DNA of 64,000 bases from Thermoplasmata archaeon (GTDB lineage Archaea; Thermoplasmatota; DTKX01; JAHFTX01). Location: the NCBI GenBank assembly GCA_023265395.1, contig JAHFTX010000007.1:24290-88289 (forward strand), in the 5' to 3' direction. A program made the position numbers and the translations under genes. Position 1 is the stretch's first letter, and each line of letters starts with the position of its first letter. Shown here piece after piece: positions 28,420 to 38,125 of this stretch. The notes under the pieces were generated by a model. The model did no database searches. It was not told the DNA's origin and worked only from the letters and a program-made list of their open reading frames with translations.

Positions 28420-29373
28420 CTAGGGGTTGTCACTGGGTCCTCGTGGCGGTGCTCGCGATGATCGGGACAGCAGCGTCGCACCGTCAGTCCGGCCGTTCTC
28501 ATCGATGGCGCTGCAGGCCATCGGGTCGGTGGCAGCGACGGCGCTCGAGGTGTGGGTCAGGGCGATCAAACCTACCGGGACCGCCGGTGCGCACCAGCTG
28601 AGCGCATGGTCGATCGCTTGTTGCGGTCCGAACGCTCCTGCCGGCTTGTCGAGGCGATCGACGTCGCCGGTGATCAGGGCATAGGCGCGATAGCACAGGA
28701 CCCGTGTGATGATTTCCTCTCCGACGCCGGTGGCTGCCAGTGCCGCTGCCGGTCCGGCGAACATGCCAAGCCCAGGGAGTGCGCAGTCGCCCACACGCCC
28801 ACGGAGCATGAAGTCGGTCCCGCCGGTGCTGTTGCCCGCTGCCAGCAGGCCGTTGCGATCGAGGGCAACAGCGCCGATGGTGTCGAGGCCTGCAGGATAA
28901 CCCTTCCATTTGGCCCAGGGTGGGTACGTGCCTGCCTTCCATCGCTTGCGTGTCTCGGCGAGGCGTTCGCGGGAGAGGGGGGTGACCGCTGCCGGCTTGT
29001 CGATCCCGCGGGTGTGCGCGAAGCGGGTGGCGCCGTCGCCGCAGAGGATCACATGGGGCAGCGCCATCACCTCCTTGGCGACCCGGATGGGGTTGGCCAC
29101 CCCCTCGATCCCGACGACAGAGCCGATGGTCCCGTTGCTGTCCATCACCCCTGCATCCATCTGGAGCGAGCCGTCGATGCGCAGGCGGCTTCCGGTCCCT
29201 GCGTTGAAGCGCGGGTCATCCTCCAGCACGACACACGCCGCGACCACGGCGTCGACGGCTGAGCCCCCCTGCTGCAGCACTGCCCAGGCTGCCTCTGCGG
29301 CGGCATCGGTGCCATCGCACAACGACAGGGGCGAGCCGACGCCACCGTGGACCACAATTCGCGGTGCTACCAT
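28420..29373 (-). CDS. Isoaspartyl peptidase/L-asparaginase (Ntn-hydrolase)
   Basis: Plant-type asparaginase family enzyme of 317 residues that autocleaves to alpha and beta subunits. The nucleophile is the threonine in GLDTIGAVALD (about residue 167), which becomes the new N terminus. Other signatures are VVHGGVGS at the start, FNAGTGSRL, QMDAGVMD, and GNSTGGTDFMLRGRVGD. It degrades isoaspartyl peptides or asparagine. A very stable G/C hairpin lies just before the start, between it and the giant surface gene. The MFS gene follows 30 bases later. Confidence 0.93.
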   Translation of the reverse strand: MVAPRIVVHGGVGSPLSLCDGTDAAAEAAWAVLQQGGSAVDAVVAACVVLEDDPRFNAGTGSRLRIDGSLQMDAGVMDSNGTIGSVVGIEGVANPIRVAKEVMALPHVILCGDGATRFAHTRGIDKPAAVTPLSRERLAETRKRWKAGTYPPWAKWKGYPAGLDTIGAVALDRNGLLAAGNSTGGTDFMLRGRVGDCALPGLGMFAGPAAALAATGVGEEIITRVLCYRAYALITGDVDRLDKPAGAFGPQQAIDHALSWCAPAVPVGLIALTHTSSAVAATDPMACSAIDENGRTDGATLLSRSSRAPPRGPSDNP

Positions 29374-29395
29374 GATTCGTGCTCGGTGGGGGGGT

Positions 29396-29418
29396 GGGGG
29401 GGCCGAGTGGGCCCCCCC
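29396..29418 (-). terminator. Perfect nine-base G/C hairpin between giant surface gene and asparaginase gene
   Basis: GGGGGGGCC (29396-29404) and GGCCCCCCC (29410-29418) form a perfect nine-base stem with a five-base loop. The stem begins 21 bases after the giant gene's stop and ends 22 bases before the asparaginase start. It could end transcription, protect the upstream mRNA or lower read-through translation. No T-tract follows. Confidence 0.5.
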
Positions 29419-29439
29419 GGTGGGTGCGCCGGTGTAGCC

Positions 29440-32400
29440 CTACACCTTCTTGAGGATCGCGTCGATCTCGGAGTCGAGGTCCTCGTCCTTCTGCTCGGTC
29501 GCAGAGGACTTGCCAGTCTCTTTGGTGGCCTTGGGTGCTCCTGCAGGCTGCTGGGCCGGTGCAATGGGCGCGGCCGGGGGTGGGGTCGGGATCTTCTCGG
29601 GAGCCTTCTCTTCGGCGAAGTCCTCGAATTCCTCAGGCTCGGCGTGGTCTCCCTCGCCCTGCTCCCCGCTATCTTTGTCGCCAGTTCCTTCGGTCTTGGG
29701 GACTGGAGGCTTCTCCTTGGTGACCGGCACGATGCGTTCAGGGGCTGGAGTGGTCGATGGTGCCGCCGCAGGTGCCGGAGCAGGCGCAGGTCCCTTCGGC
29801 CTGTTGCCCATCGAACGGACGACGAATCCGATCGCCGCACCGATGACGATGAACAGCAGGAAGAAGAGCCATGCTCCCAGAGCGGAGGAGGCGAACCCGA
29901 GGTTCTCCCCCGCCGTCCGCTTGATGGTGGTCTGCTTGGTGCCGACGTTGCCGACGGGGTCGGACGCGCTGAAGGAGAGGTTGTTGTCGCCCTCCCGCAG
30001 CTCGACGACGACCTCTGCACTTCCTCCGGTCAGGTTGACTTCCTGGCCGCGGAACCACAGCGTCGCGCTTGCATCATCGACCGTCACGGTGACCTTGACC
30101 TTGTCTTTGGAGGTCTTCGCCGGGGCGTCGATCGTGATGGCGGGTCCTGTGCGGTCCGAGAGGATCGAGACCCGCCAGCTCGCGCTGTTACCTGCCGCGT
30201 CGGTGGCCACCACCACGATGTCGGAAACCCCCTCGGGGACCGAGGCGCTGTCGACGAATGTCCCATTGAGGGCATCGACGGTCACGTTGTGGCCGTTGAC
30301 GGTCAGGAGGACCCCTGGTTCCGTGACCCCGGCGACCCGCACGGCAGCCTGCCGGGTCGCAAGTCCGTCACTCGGCGACATCACCGTCAAGCGCGGCGCG
30401 GTCAGGTCGAAGACCACGTCACGCTCGAACGCCGCGCTGTTGCCGACCATGTCGATGGCGACGATTCGCACATGGTGGAGCCCATCGGCCTCGAGAAGGC
30501 CGAAGGTGCCCGTGTCGTTGTTGTCCAGCGGGATGCTGATCGCCAGGCCTGCATCGATGAAGATGCTGACGGGGTCCCCGAGCTCGGAGGTCACGTGCAC
30601 CGGCACCGAAGCGTTCGAGAGCAACGGCAGGGAGAGGTTCCCTAGCGCGAGCGGGCCGCTGACGTTGAGCCGCGGCAGCACAGTGTCGATGACGAGGTTG
30701 AGGAACTCTGTGCCGACGTTACCAGCCATGTCGGTGGCAGTCAGGTTGAGCTCGTGGCTTCCGTCGGTCAAGTGGACCTCGAGGCTGAAGGAGCCGTTCT
30801 CTATGGTCGCGTTCAGCCCGTCGACCGTCAGGGTGACCCCGTCGGTCGTCCCACTGATCACCAGGTCCGAGATCGCCATCGCGCCATCATCGAGGTCTGG
30901 CATGATGACCGGCGCAGTCCGGTCGATCACCAGGGTCCGTGTGAGGAGGTTGTGGTTCCCCACGCCGTCGACGGCCTCGAAGGAGAGCAGGTGCTCGCCC
31001 TCGGAGAGGCGGAGCGGGATGCTGAAGCCCAACATCCCGCCGAGCGTCCCGTTGGGGTCAGCGGTCCAGCATGGTGCTGGCGGGCAGAACGCGGTGTCGC
31101 TTTCGCCCAACGAAACCCCATCGAGGGTGAACTCCGTGGCGTCTGCCTCGATCATCCCGTCGACTCGGAGCACTGCGGCGTTGCTGTAGAGGGTGTCCTC
31201 CGGCAAGTCGACGAAGATCGCCGGCCCACTATGGTCGATGAGGATGGACCGCGATTCCGTGACCTCGTTGCCGCCGGTGTCCGTGGCCATCGCGGTGACG
31301 TTGAAGAGCCCCTCACCGGGGAAGGTGAGATTGGTGAACCACGACCCGACCGATCCCTCGGTCGGCTGCCAGCTCTGCTCCTCGTCGATCGAGATCTGCA
31401 CCAGGACGACGTTCCCAAAGGAGTCGTTGCTCGTTCCGCTGACCAGGCCGGTCAGGTTGAGCGCTGCACCCGTCTCGAGCAAGCTGACGATTTCGACCTG
31501 GGGCGGGGTGTCATCGGGCAGCACGATGGTCACCGAAGGGGTTGCCGCAGGGTCGCGGGAGACGGTCGCCGAGACCTCTCCAAGGGTCGCTGTGAAGTCG
31601 ATCGGAGAGACGGTCTGCGTCCGGATACCCCCGAAGAGCCAATCGTCGAGGTAGATCTTGCTGGGTGCTGCAAGGTCGAGGACCTTCCCAGTGCCATCGG
31701 TGACGCCCCCGGAGACGAGGATGCCGCGAGTGTCCACTGCGGCGACGGCCGCTCCCGGGACCGGCGTCCCATCAGGGAATTCGACGGTGATATCGACCTC
31801 GTGCCCAAGGATGACGCCACTGGTGGCACCTGCGCAGCACGACATGCTCTGGTTGAGGTCGGAATCCGTCCAAGTCGTCCCGATGAGCTGGACCCAGGCG
31901 TCATCATCTTCCAACAAGACGTCGAAGCCATTGGGCGCGACGATCGATCCGCCGTGGAGTTCGGCGTAGCTGTCCGTTCGCAGCGTCAACCCGACCAAGT
32001 TGTTCGAGATGAAGTCCGTGTCATGCGCGATGACCCGGGATTGCCACACAGCAGCACTTTCGCCTACGTCCGACTCGATCGAGCTGTCGTCGATGGTCGT
32101 CATCGATGGTAGACCGTCGAACCACAGGCCGCGATCCCGGGCAGTGACCTGGAGGTTCGTGAGGGTCGGGCCCTGAAGGTTTTGAAGGAACACCCCCTCG
32201 TTCATGGGGCTGTCGATCGTCAGGTCCGTGACGGTGGCCCTCCCGTTGATGAAGCTGGCGCCCCTGCCGCGACCCGCGTCGATGGTCATTCCGTCGACGG
32301 TGAGCTCATCCATGTTCACGGACCGGAATCCCTCATCCCAGTATCCCTCGATGCTCACGTCCGAGGCCGAGGCGACGACTCCATCCTGGAGGTAAACGCC

Positions 32401-35400
32401 CACATCCGCAGCGGTGATGTCGATATTGTTGATTCGCGCCTGGGTGACATCCTCCATGACCACCTCAGCGCAGAAGCAGCCATTCAACCATCGAGCATAG
32501 GAACCTCCGGCGCGTTGAGAATTGTTCGTCAACGTCGCGTCCTGCAGCGTGACATTGGTCACGTCAACGGCGAAGACTGCATGGTGCGCATCAGCGTCGA
32601 TACTGACGTTCTGGATCAACAGGTCCCCGCCATCTTCACCGTTGATGCTGGCGAGGTCCTGGTCATCCGTCCGTCCGCTGTTGAGGTCGAGGAAGTTGGA
32701 ATTGACGATCCGGCCGGTCTGGAAACCCCCCAAGAAGATGCCCCCCGCCAGGTGGGACATGTCCAACCCGTCGATCTCGACCGAACTGGTCCCTTGACCC
32801 GAGATCAAGATCACTGGGGGTGAGCTGGGATCATTGAACGGCCCGGTGATGGTCGAATCGCGGATAGTGATGCGATCGCCGTCACCGTTTGCCACCAGGA
32901 TGCTCGTGATCGCACCTGAGGCTTGCAGGCCATCGATGGTCACAGTGTTCTGGCTTCCGTCGCCAAAATCGTAGACATTGAACAGTTGGTCCGAGCTGAG
33001 ACCAACGACTTGGTCGAAGGTGACATCAGAACCTCCGGTGATACCAAACTGGTAGTTATTGGCGGATCCGATGACGTCGCCCCCCGTGACCGTCGCGGTG
33101 GTGTGGCTGAAGTCGAACGAGTTGACATTGTTCTGGATCAGCATGTCATCCAGCCGCACGTCCTCGTAGTTCTGCAACGACACGAAGTAGTCCGGCCACG
33201 TTGGGTCCCCGTACCCATTGTTGACGTCGGTGCGATCCATGACGAAACTGCGTCCAGGGGCGCCCTCGAATTCCCAATCTCCGAGGTTGTTGGACCACTC
33301 CCCATTGATCACCAGGATGTCAGAGTTCGTCGCATCGATGTCATACAGCTGGGTCAGCTGGGTGTCGGTGAAGGTGACGTCGGAGTCGAAGATCATGTTC
33401 TCAAGATTGTTCCACCCCGACGCGCAATTGAAGGTCGAATTGGTCAACGTCACGGTCGAGTCTTCGATGTGGAAGGCATTCCCAGACGGATCGTAGACCT
33501 CCACGTCCTCGGCAGTGATCGTCGCGCCGTCGATCTGAAGGCCCCCTCCGTTGGGGTTATTGAGGAAGAGTCCGTCGATGGTTACGTCATCCGTGCGGAT
33601 GCAGAAGCCGTACTCACACCAGTCTGCGGTATCGATGCCGATATGGTCGAACCGGCTCGAGGTCACGGTCAATGTCGAGCCCGGGTCCGCTCGGAACGTC
33701 CAGCCAAATCCCCAGAACCCGACATCACTCACAGAACTGGTGAACTCCGCGGTACCGCCATCCTCGACGACCAATCGCTGGCCGAAGTCCTGCCAGAAGA
33801 GTGCAGCACTGACCGTCGTGAGGGTCCCGCCATCTTCGATGGTGAGGTCTCCATAAAGATCGATTGATGCACCGGCCTGGAGGGTCAGATGGCCGCCATC
33901 TGAAATGATGAGGTCTCCATCAACCTGGAAGAATGCGCCCGGGTCGGAGGTGAAGGTGTTCTCGACGATCCAATCACCGGTCACCACACCTCCACTCACC
34001 GGGGGGTCATTGAGCGCCAAGGCTGGGAAGCTTGCCAGGGGGGAGACCAGCAGCAGCGCAACCAGTGCCAACGATCCCACCCAGCCCATCCGTGGCCGCG
34101 CGAGGCGAGACATGCGAGTGCTCGGGCCGTTCCGCGCTGCCCCTCCTCGAACTTCTGCGCCCCCTGCAGGGGCAGCACTTGCCGTCGGGGGGCGTCCCCG
34201 CTTGAGCAACAGGGCGATCAACAACCCGACGAGCAGGCCCAAGACGATGAACATCATCAGGCTGGGCGTGGTCACGCTGCCTTCCGCCCCGGCGGCGAGC
34301 TCGCGCTTGAGGTCGACCTCTGTCGAGCCGGTGTTGCCTGCGGCATCAGTCGCCGCGACAAGGACACCGTTGTGCCCGAGGCGAAGTTCGATGGTGGCCT
34401 CGAATGTCAGATTGTTGCTGACGTTGACGGCCTCGCCGTCGACCGTGAGCGTGGCGACCGGCTCGCTGACGCGTCCACGGAAGGTGGCCCGTTGGCCATC
34501 GGTCGTCGAAGGGAGGGGATCGAGGTCGAACGTGGGTGCAATGGTGTCGCGTGTCACCAACAGGTCGGCGCGGGCCATGTTGCCTGCACCGTCGGCAGCG
34601 AGGGCGATGATCTGGTTCTCACCCTCGCGAAGGGTAATCGAGACGCTGAACGTGCCGTCGATCTGGGGAGTGACCGGCAGCCCGACGACCGTTACGATGT
34701 TCTGGCCGTGGACGATCCCTGCGACATCGATCCGATCTGCCCGGGTCAGGACATCATCCGCCGGGGAGAGGATCTGGAGGACGGGTGCGGTACGGTCGAC
34801 GAGGATCTGTCGAGTCAGTGTGACCGTGTTGCCGGCAGCGTCTGTCACGACGATGGTGATCGTGACGAGCCCCTCGGGGAGATCCATTGTCTGGATGAAC
34901 GAACCATTGGTCGCGTTGACCTGCACCCCGTTGATGGTCACCCGGGATTGGTCTGTCGATCCACTGATCGTCAGGTTGTTCGCATTGGTGACGCCGGGGA
35001 TCTCCTGGTCGAGGCTGAGGCTCGGGTCGATCGAGTCGCGGGTGATGGTCTGCGTAGCCGTCGCGGCATTGCCCGCCCCATCGGTCGCCGTGACGGTGAT
35101 GAGGTTCTCCCCTTCATGCACGGTGACCGTGGCGTTGAACAGGCCGTCGGTCCCGACGATTAGTGGGTCGATGGCTCCAGCAGGGCCGCTGACCGTCACG
35201 ATGCTCCCAGTGTCCGTCATCCCCGAGATGAGGACGGCCTCGACGCTAGGGACGAGGCGGTTGGCACCGCCATCGAGGGCAAGGGCCGGGGCAGTAAGGT
35301 CCACGGTGACATTGAGGGCCGAGAGGCCTAGATTGCCTGCGGCGTCGGTGCTCTCTGCGGTCACAAGATGCTGCCCTTCGGTGAGGTTGAGGGTGATACT

Positions 35401-37977
35401 GAAGCGACCGCCCTCGACGACCGCGGCAAGACCATCGACGGTGACTTCGTTCCCATCGGTCGTCCCAGCGATCAATACCGGGACGTCATTGGTCAGGCCG
35501 TCGACCGGTGTGTCGATATCGATCATCGGCAGAATATGGTCGAACGTGATGATGCGGGTCTGCTCGACGCTATTCCCTGCGACGTCCGATGCACGCACCT
35601 GCACCTCCAGTGTCGTCTCGGTCCCTGGATCGGGGATGGTGAAGCTGAACTCTGGCGACGCATTGGTCGGGTTCCAACTCATCCCGCCATCACTGCTCCA
35701 GCTCACGTGGTCGATGCCTGAGAGCAGGTCGGAGGATTCCCCGAGGAACTCGACCGGGCCGTTGCTGACGAGGTCCTGCGTCGGGGTGAACAGCACCAGG
35801 TCGGGGACGACATCGTCGGTGAATACGACGGTCCCGTCGAAGTCGCGGGTGTCAGGGAGCGCTGAGCGCTCGACGGTCGTGCCCGAGAAGGTCGCTCCGA
35901 AGGTATAGGAGGATTCATCGTAGACCGGGTCGTCGACGCCGTTGGCGCTGAAGATGTGCTGGCTGTGGCTGACGATTCCCGTCGGCCCGGAATTCGCGGA
36001 AAACAGCAGCGCGCCTGAGTCATCGCCTCGGAGGGTGACGCTCAGGTCCGGGATGGGGACGCCGTTCTGCCACGTCCCGCCGAGCAGCACGTTTTGACGG
36101 ACATCGAAGCTATTGCTCGGTTCCCCCCAGGGGTTGGAGGCATCCCGCACCCCACCGAAGTCGACGTTGTCGAAAGAGATCAGGTTGGTACCGTCCTGGA
36201 AACCGGCGGGGAAGAGCCCTGCATTGAGGGAGACGGTCGAATCCCTGACGAGGACAACCGCCCCGTTGTTGGCCAGCAGACCCCCACCACTTGCGGTCGA
36301 GACACTACTATCGATGATCGTCAGGGGAGACTCGGAGGACTGGGCAATCCCCGAGCCGCAGGTGAGGACGCTGCTGCGGAGGGTCAGCCCGCCGCCACCC
36401 CAGAGGTCCAAGCAGATGCTCGCCAAGGTATTGCCGTTGAGGTTGTCGATGGTCACCGGCGCAGGGCCCTCATTCACGATCAAGGGACTCGTCCCAAAGG
36501 AATCGATGGTCAGACCATCGATCGTCGTCGAACCAGCTCCGAGGGATTGGAACAACAGTCCGCCGTCGGTGCCATCGAGGGTCAGCCCGGTCAACGTCCC
36601 CCGGCCGCCGTCGAACAAGACTCCGAATTCCGATGTCTGCGTGATAGTGACATCGGTCGCCACGACGGTCCCAGGCCCCACGATCAGCCCGGAATCCGTA
36701 CCGATGGATTGTGAGGCCGAGATCCTGAGGAAGGAGTTCCCTTGGATATCGGCGAGAGCACCACCGGCCTGGACGAGGATTCCGCTGGCGGTCGCAGAGC
36801 AACCACTCTGGAGCCCTAGTCCCGGACCGTTCCCGAAGTCTCCGGAGGGTACGATGGTCGTGTCTTGCACCGCCAGGGTGCTGAATTCTGCACAGGAGAT
36901 TGCGGTAGAGCCCTGGAAGAGGCCCCCCTTCAAAGTCGCTGAACTGAGCCCCCGGACGTCGATTGCCGTGTCGCTGGTGCGGAAGAAGCTACCGTCCGTC
37001 GTGACGGAGGAACGACCCATGTCGACGATGCCTCCCTGAGCGTTGGAGATCTCGTCGTTGGTGCTCGCCAGTCTGCCGCCGTTGTCGGTGAGGAGCGCCA
37101 GGTTGATTCCGCTGAAACTGTTGTCCTGGCTCGTTACCTCTCCGCCATTGAGGTAGACCCCACCCCCGAGGTTGCTCAAGGAGTTGCCCTGGATGGTCGT
37201 CGTCGTCCCTTGATCGAGCAAGATCCCCTGATTGCCGCCGGAGAAGATGTTGTTGCTGAGCGTCGCCATCCCCTGGCTGGATCGGATTGCTTCGTTGAAG
37301 CCGTTGAACGTGTTCCCACTTATGAGCGTCGGGCCGAAGCCGAGGAGATCGATCGATCTGGAGTTGTCGTTAAATGTCGAATCCCGGATCGTCAGCGGGC
37401 CCAGAGCCGTGACGGCAGTGTTGATGTCGATGAAAAAGCTGTTCTGGATCGTTCCTGGGACCGGACCGAACCCTACCCCGCGCGTGGAACTGGTGACGGT
37501 CAGCCCGTTGATGGACGAGTCGGGCGTGTTGACCCAGATGCCCTGCCCCTCGTTCATCAGGACCCCCGGCATCATGAAGAACCACATGTCGTTGATGGTC
37601 GCACCATCGATGGTGAGGCTCGAACCCTCGCGTGCCGCTAGATCATAGGTCGACCCGCCCGGTCCGACCTCGATTACCGAATCCCCCTTGATCGTCAGTT
37701 CACCGCCGCTGCTGACGATGATTCGTTGGGGCCCGCTGGAGTTCATGACCAGATGGACCCCGTCGAGGGTCAGCGAGCCCGTCGGGGTGACGTTGAGATT
37801 GCCCCCGAGGATGATCTCGACATCCGTGTAGGACTTTGCGCCAGTGACCTCCCAGTCGCCGATGACCTCCCCCCCCGTGGGGCCAGGGTCGTTGGTGGCA
37901 AAGACGATGTTCGCGGTCCCGAGTATCGAAAGGACCAACAACGCGGTCAGGAAGGTCGTGGAGGGTTTCTGGGTCAT
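29440..37977 (-). CDS. Giant two-unit surface protein: two signal-peptide/beta-helix/Ig-like/membrane-anchor proteins in one frame
   Basis: An uninterrupted frame of 2845 residues. Unit A (about 1-1288) has a signal peptide (TALLVLSILGTANIVFA), beta-helix repeats to about residue 720, about six Ig-like repeats marked by ATDxAGN, and a membrane segment (LMMFIVLGLLVGLLIALLL) followed by KRGR. Unit B starts at the ATG at 34113 with a second signal peptide (WVGSLALVALLLVSPLASF), again beta-helix repeats, about six Ig-like repeats, a membrane segment (GAWLFFLLFIVIGAAIGFVV) and an acidic, proline-rich cytoplasmic tail of about 150 residues. The chosen ATG at 37977 begins the first signal peptide and lies below a strong TATA box; the longer frame to 38181 would cross that box. 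Function: adhesion or envelope, inferred. Confidence 0.8.
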   Translation of the reverse strand: MTQKPSTTFLTALLVLSILGTANIVFATNDPGPTGGEVIGDWEVTGAKSYTDVEIILGGNLNVTPTGSLTLDGVHLVMNSSGPQRIIVSSGGELTIKGDSVIEVGPGGSTYDLAAREGSSLTIDGATINDMWFFMMPGVLMNEGQGIWVNTPDSSINGLTVTSSTRGVGFGPVPGTIQNSFFIDINTAVTALGPLTIRDSTFNDNSRSIDLLGFGPTLISGNTFNGFNEAIRSSQGMATLSNNIFSGGNQGILLDQGTTTTIQGNSLSNLGGGVYLNGGEVTSQDNSFSGINLALLTDNGGRLASTNDEISNAQGGIVDMGRSSVTTDGSFFRTSDTAIDVRGLSSATLKGGLFQGSTAISCAEFSTLAVQDTTIVPSGDFGNGPGLGLQSGCSATASGILVQAGGALADIQGNSFLRISASQSIGTDSGLIVGPGTVVATDVTITQTSEFGVLFDGGRGTLTGLTLDGTDGGLLFQSLGAGSTTIDGLTIDSFGTSPLIVNEGPAPVTIDNLNGNTLASICLDLWGGGGLTLRSSVLTCGSGIAQSSESPLTIIDSSVSTASGGGLLANNGAVVLVRDSTVSLNAGLFPAGFQDGTNLISFDNVDFGGVRDASNPWGEPSNSFDVRQNVLLGGTWQNGVPIPDLSVTLRGDDSGALLFSANSGPTGIVSHSQHIFSANGVDDPVYDESSYTFGATFSGTTVERSALPDTRDFDGTVVFTDDVVPDLVLFTPTQDLVSNGPVEFLGESSDLLSGIDHVSWSSDGGMSWNPTNASPEFSFTIPDPGTETTLEVQVRASDVAGNSVEQTRIITFDHILPMIDIDTPVDGLTNDVPVLIAGTTDGNEVTVDGLAAVVEGGRFSITLNLTEGQHLVTAESTDAAGNLGLSALNVTVDLTAPALALDGGANRLVPSVEAVLISGMTDTGSIVTVSGPAGAIDPLIVGTDGLFNATVTVHEGENLITVTATDGAGNAATATQTITRDSIDPSLSLDQEIPGVTNANNLTISGSTDQSRVTINGVQVNATNGSFIQTMDLPEGLVTITIVVTDAAGNTVTLTRQILVDRTAPVLQILSPADDVLTRADRIDVAGIVHGQNIVTVVGLPVTPQIDGTFSVSITLREGENQIIALAADGAGNMARADLLVTRDTIAPTFDLDPLPSTTDGQRATFRGRVSEPVATLTVDGEAVNVSNNLTFEATIELRLGHNGVLVAATDAAGNTGSTEVDLKRELAAGAEGSVTTPSLMMFIVLGLLVGLLIALLLKRGRPPTASAAPAGGAEVRGGAARNGPSTRMSRLARPRMGWVGSLALVALLLVSPLASFPALALNDPPVSGGVVTGDWIVENTFTSDPGAFFQVDGDLIISDGGHLTLQAGASIDLYGDLTIEDGGTLTTVSAALFWQDFGQRLVVEDGGTAEFTSSVSDVGFWGFGWTFRADPGSTLTVTSSRFDHIGIDTADWCEYGFCIRTDDVTIDGLFLNNPNGGGLQIDGATITAEDVEVYDPSGNAFHIEDSTVTLTNSTFNCASGWNNLENMIFDSDVTFTDTQLTQLYDIDATNSDILVINGEWSNNLGDWEFEGAPGRSFVMDRTDVNNGYGDPTWPDYFVSLQNYEDVRLDDMLIQNNVNSFDFSHTTATVTGGDVIGSANNYQFGITGGSDVTFDQVVGLSSDQLFNVYDFGDGSQNTVTIDGLQASGAITSILVANGDGDRITIRDSTITGPFNDPSSPPVILISGQGTSSVEIDGLDMSHLAGGIFLGGFQTGRIVNSNFLDLNSGRTDDQDLASINGEDGGDLLIQNVSIDADAHHAVFAVDVTNVTLQDATLTNNSQRAGGSYARWLNGCFCAEVVMEDVTQARINNIDITAADVGVYLQDGVVASASDVSIEGYWDEGFRSVNMDELTVDGMTIDAGRGRGASFINGRATVTDLTIDSPMNEGVFLQNLQGPTLTNLQVTARDRGLWFDGLPSMTTIDDSSIESDVGESAAVWQSRVIAHDTDFISNNLVGLTLRTDSYAELHGGSIVAPNGFDVLLEDDDAWVQLIGTTWTDSDLNQSMSCCAGATSGVILGHEVDITVEFPDGTPVPGAAVAAVDTRGILVSGGVTDGTGKVLDLAAPSKIYLDDWLFGGIRTQTVSPIDFTATLGEVSATVSRDPAATPSVTIVLPDDTPPQVEIVSLLETGAALNLTGLVSGTSNDSFGNVVLVQISIDEEQSWQPTEGSVGSWFTNLTFPGEGLFNVTAMATDTGGNEVTESRSILIDHSGPAIFVDLPEDTLYSNAAVLRVDGMIEADATEFTLDGVSLGESDTAFCPPAPCWTADPNGTLGGMLGFSIPLRLSEGEHLLSFEAVDGVGNHNLLTRTLVIDRTAPVIMPDLDDGAMAISDLVISGTTDGVTLTVDGLNATIENGSFSLEVHLTDGSHELNLTATDMAGNVGTEFLNLVIDTVLPRLNVSGPLALGNLSLPLLSNASVPVHVTSELGDPVSIFIDAGLAISIPLDNNDTGTFGLLEADGLHHVRIVAIDMVGNSAAFERDVVFDLTAPRLTVMSPSDGLATRQAAVRVAGVTEPGVLLTVNGHNVTVDALNGTFVDSASVPEGVSDIVVVATDAAGNSASWRVSILSDRTGPAITIDAPAKTSKDKVKVTVTVDDASATLWFRGQEVNLTGGSAEVVVELREGDNNLSFSASDPVGNVGTKQTTIKRTAGENLGFASSALGAWLFFLLFIVIGAAIGFVVRSMGNRPKGPAPAPAPAAAPSTTPAPERIVPVTKEKPPVPKTEGTGDKDSGEQGEGDHAEPEEFEDFAEEKAPEKIPTPPPAAPIAPAQQPAGAPKATKETGKSSATEQKDEDLDSEIDAILKKV

Positions 37978-38010
37978 GGGCAGCACCGATTGTGGGGCAG
38001 AATCGGCGGG

Positions 38011-38020
38011 TTTGATTAAA
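38011..38020 (-). promoter_or_regulatory. Second TATA-like element before the giant surface gene
   Basis: Minus-strand TTTAATCAAA, about 38 bases before the ATG. It would give a leader of about ten bases and may be an alternative to the stronger box further upstream. Confidence 0.35.
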
Positions 38021-38034
38021 TGGCTTCCCTGGGG

Positions 38035-38042
38035 ATTATATA
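38035..38042 (-). promoter_or_regulatory. TATA box before the giant surface gene
   Basis: Minus-strand TATATAAT, the best TATA match in the window, about 60 bases before the ATG at 37977. The predicted leader is about 33 bases. It shows the giant gene is promoted separately from its small upstream relative. Confidence 0.6.
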
Positions 38043-38125
38043 CAGGCGCAGCAGCCCAATCAAAAACCCTGGGGGTTGTGCTACCCTCGGGAGGCAAGGT
38101 CAGGCCATCGAACCCATCGTATGCG

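Noticed and set aside
29450..35908. Long plus-strand frames of several hundred residues (for example 29450-31189 and 33905-35908).
   Set aside because: They lie opposite the giant surface gene, have Ser/Arg/Val-rich low-complexity composition and no domain signatures. High GC makes such antisense frames common.
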